A stretch of DNA of 7,836 bases from Candidatus Poribacteria bacterium (GTDB taxonomy: Bacteria; Poribacteria; WGA-4E; WGA-3G): the NCBI GenBank assembly GCA_009835515.1, contig VXXH01000098.1:1-7836 (forward strand), read 5' to 3'. Position numbers and translations under genes: made by a program. The notes under the pieces are model-generated. The model was not told the origin of the DNA. It saw nothing but the letters and a program-made list of their open reading frames with translations, and ran no database searches. Shown piece after piece: positions 7,154 to 7,836 of the stretch; the stretch's first letter is position 1; each line of letters begins with the position of its first letter.

Positions 7154-7212
7154 AGAAACCCCCTGGAAGAAACACCCCAGCAAAAACACCCCCTTATCAG
7201 GGGAATTTGGAA
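7154..7212 (+). repeat. Degraded solitary copy of the hairpin repeat
   Basis: The core CCCCCTTATCAGGGG at 7189-7203 matches the array between the DUF4350 and moxR genes, with one G fewer. To its left AGAAACCCCCTGGAAGAAAC (7153-7172) repeats the GAAGAAACCCC opening of the units, duplicated and interrupted. It lies just upstream of the RDD ribosome site (AGGAGAG, 7221-7227), so its hairpin would sit in the RDD leader if transcription starts upstream of it. Confidence 0.8.
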
Positions 7213-7239
7213 GTTTGAAAAGGAGAGCTGCTTTCCAAA

Positions 7240-7836
7240 ATGAACGAACAATTATCGATAGAAACACCGGAACAGATCGACATTAGTTTTCAAAAGGCAG
7301 GTATTGGGTCGCGTTTCTATGCGGCACTGCTTGATACTTTACTGCTCTTGCTTATCGCCTTTATTGGGTATTACGTTAACCGAAATTTCATATCCGAACT
7401 CGGTGAGACGCTCGGTAACTGGCTTGGTGCGTTAGGTGGTATCATTGTCTTCGCACTGTTCTGGGGTTATTATATGGTTTTTGAAGTTACAACGAACGGG
7501 CAATCACCGGGGAAACGTGCGCTCGGGTTACGCGTTATCAAAGACGGTGGCTACCCGATCGGTTTTGCGGATTCAGCGATCCGTAATCTGGTACGAGTGG
7601 TTGATTTCCTCCCTTTCTTTTATGGTGCCGGATTGATAGTGATGCTCATCACCGACGACTGGAAGCGATTGGGGGACTTGGCTGCGGGGACGCTCGTCGT
7701 TAAAACGGCGCGTACGGACCTGAAACTTGCAGGTGTGAACGCAAAAGCGGAGGCATCCGCGCTCAACATTTCACCCCAGGTATTTGACTATGCGGCTTGG
7801 ATCCGACCTGAGTTGGTTACAGAGACCGAGTTGCGT
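7240..7836 (+). CDS. RDD-family membrane protein (3' end beyond the window)
   Basis: ATG 7240 opens a frame that runs without a stop for 199 codons to the last base of the window, so the protein is cut by the window edge. AGGAGAG at 7221-7227, 12 nt upstream, is the likely ribosome site. The RDD pattern is clear: GIGSRFYAALLD with Arg25 and Asp32 on the first helix (about 25-45), a second helix (about 62-82), NGQSPGKRALGLRVI (86-100), RNLVRVVDFLP (115-125) with the later conserved Arg and Asp, a third helix (about 124-138), and RLGDLAAGTLVV (143-154). The visible tail after residue 160 is soluble and outside the RDD domain. RDD proteins are small membrane proteins; some have been linked to ion transport, but the role here is unknown. 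It is divergent from spoIIM, with which RDD genes often co-occur. Confidence 0.93.
   Translation, partial: MNEQLSIETPEQIDISFQKAGIGSRFYAALLDTLLLLLIAFIGYYVNRNFISELGETLGNWLGALGGIIVFALFWGYYMVFEVTTNGQSPGKRALGLRVIKDGGYPIGFADSAIRNLVRVVDFLPFFYGAGLIVMLITDDWKRLGDLAAGTLVVKTARTDLKLAGVNAKAEASALNISPQVFDYAAWIRPELVTETELR

Noticed and set aside
7436..7636. A 66-codon forward frame within the RDD region
   Set aside because: It is out of frame with the clear RDD coding sequence that covers the same bases, and its translation resembles nothing I know.

Overview
The window carries one complete-looking membrane-associated gene neighbourhood built around a MoxR-type AAA+ ATPase. I read eight protein genes, two of them cut by the window edges. 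There are no RNA genes, no CRISPR array and no transposase. Base composition is balanced (close to half G+C by eye), and Shine-Dalgarno-like sites are present but variable. The spacers hold copies of a short hairpin repeat with core CCCCCTTATCAGGGGG plus short heptamer repeats. That style of intergenic repeat, together with the gene content, reminds me of Candidatus Poribacteria or related uncultured environmental Gram-negative bacteria. This is a tentative impression from memory; a database search would settle it.

Layout. On the + strand: (1) the 3' end of a polytopic membrane protein of the YciC/GPDPase membrane-domain type (2-463); (2) a diverged tandem paralogue (509-1618); (3) a small signal-peptide protein with one membrane helix and a C-terminal DUF4129 domain (1615-2247); (4) a DUF4350 protein with a lipoprotein signal (2279-3415); a 291-bp spacer filled by five copies of a 51-bp hairpin repeat; (5) a MoxR ATPase (3707-4660); (6) a DUF58 protein with a von Willebrand A-like domain (4669-6024). 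On the - strand, tail to tail with the DUF58 gene and overlapping it by 12 bp, is (7) a SpoIIM/DUF95 membrane protein (6013-7014). After a 225-bp divergent spacer with more repeat pieces and a plausible spoIIM promoter comes (8) an RDD-family membrane protein on the + strand (7240 to the window end).

How they fit. MoxR ATPases are thought to act as chaperones with a VWA/DUF58 partner. Here that pair sits with an envelope set (DUF4129, DUF4350, YciC-like, SpoIIM, RDD) of unknown biochemical role. The order, and even the reversed spoIIM gene, matches what I recall of the mycobacterial moxR2 locus (Rv3689 to Rv3695). This suggests an ancient, conserved module acting at the cytoplasmic membrane, possibly in cell-wall or membrane-protein maturation. 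The functional statement is inference; the domain content is read from the sequence.
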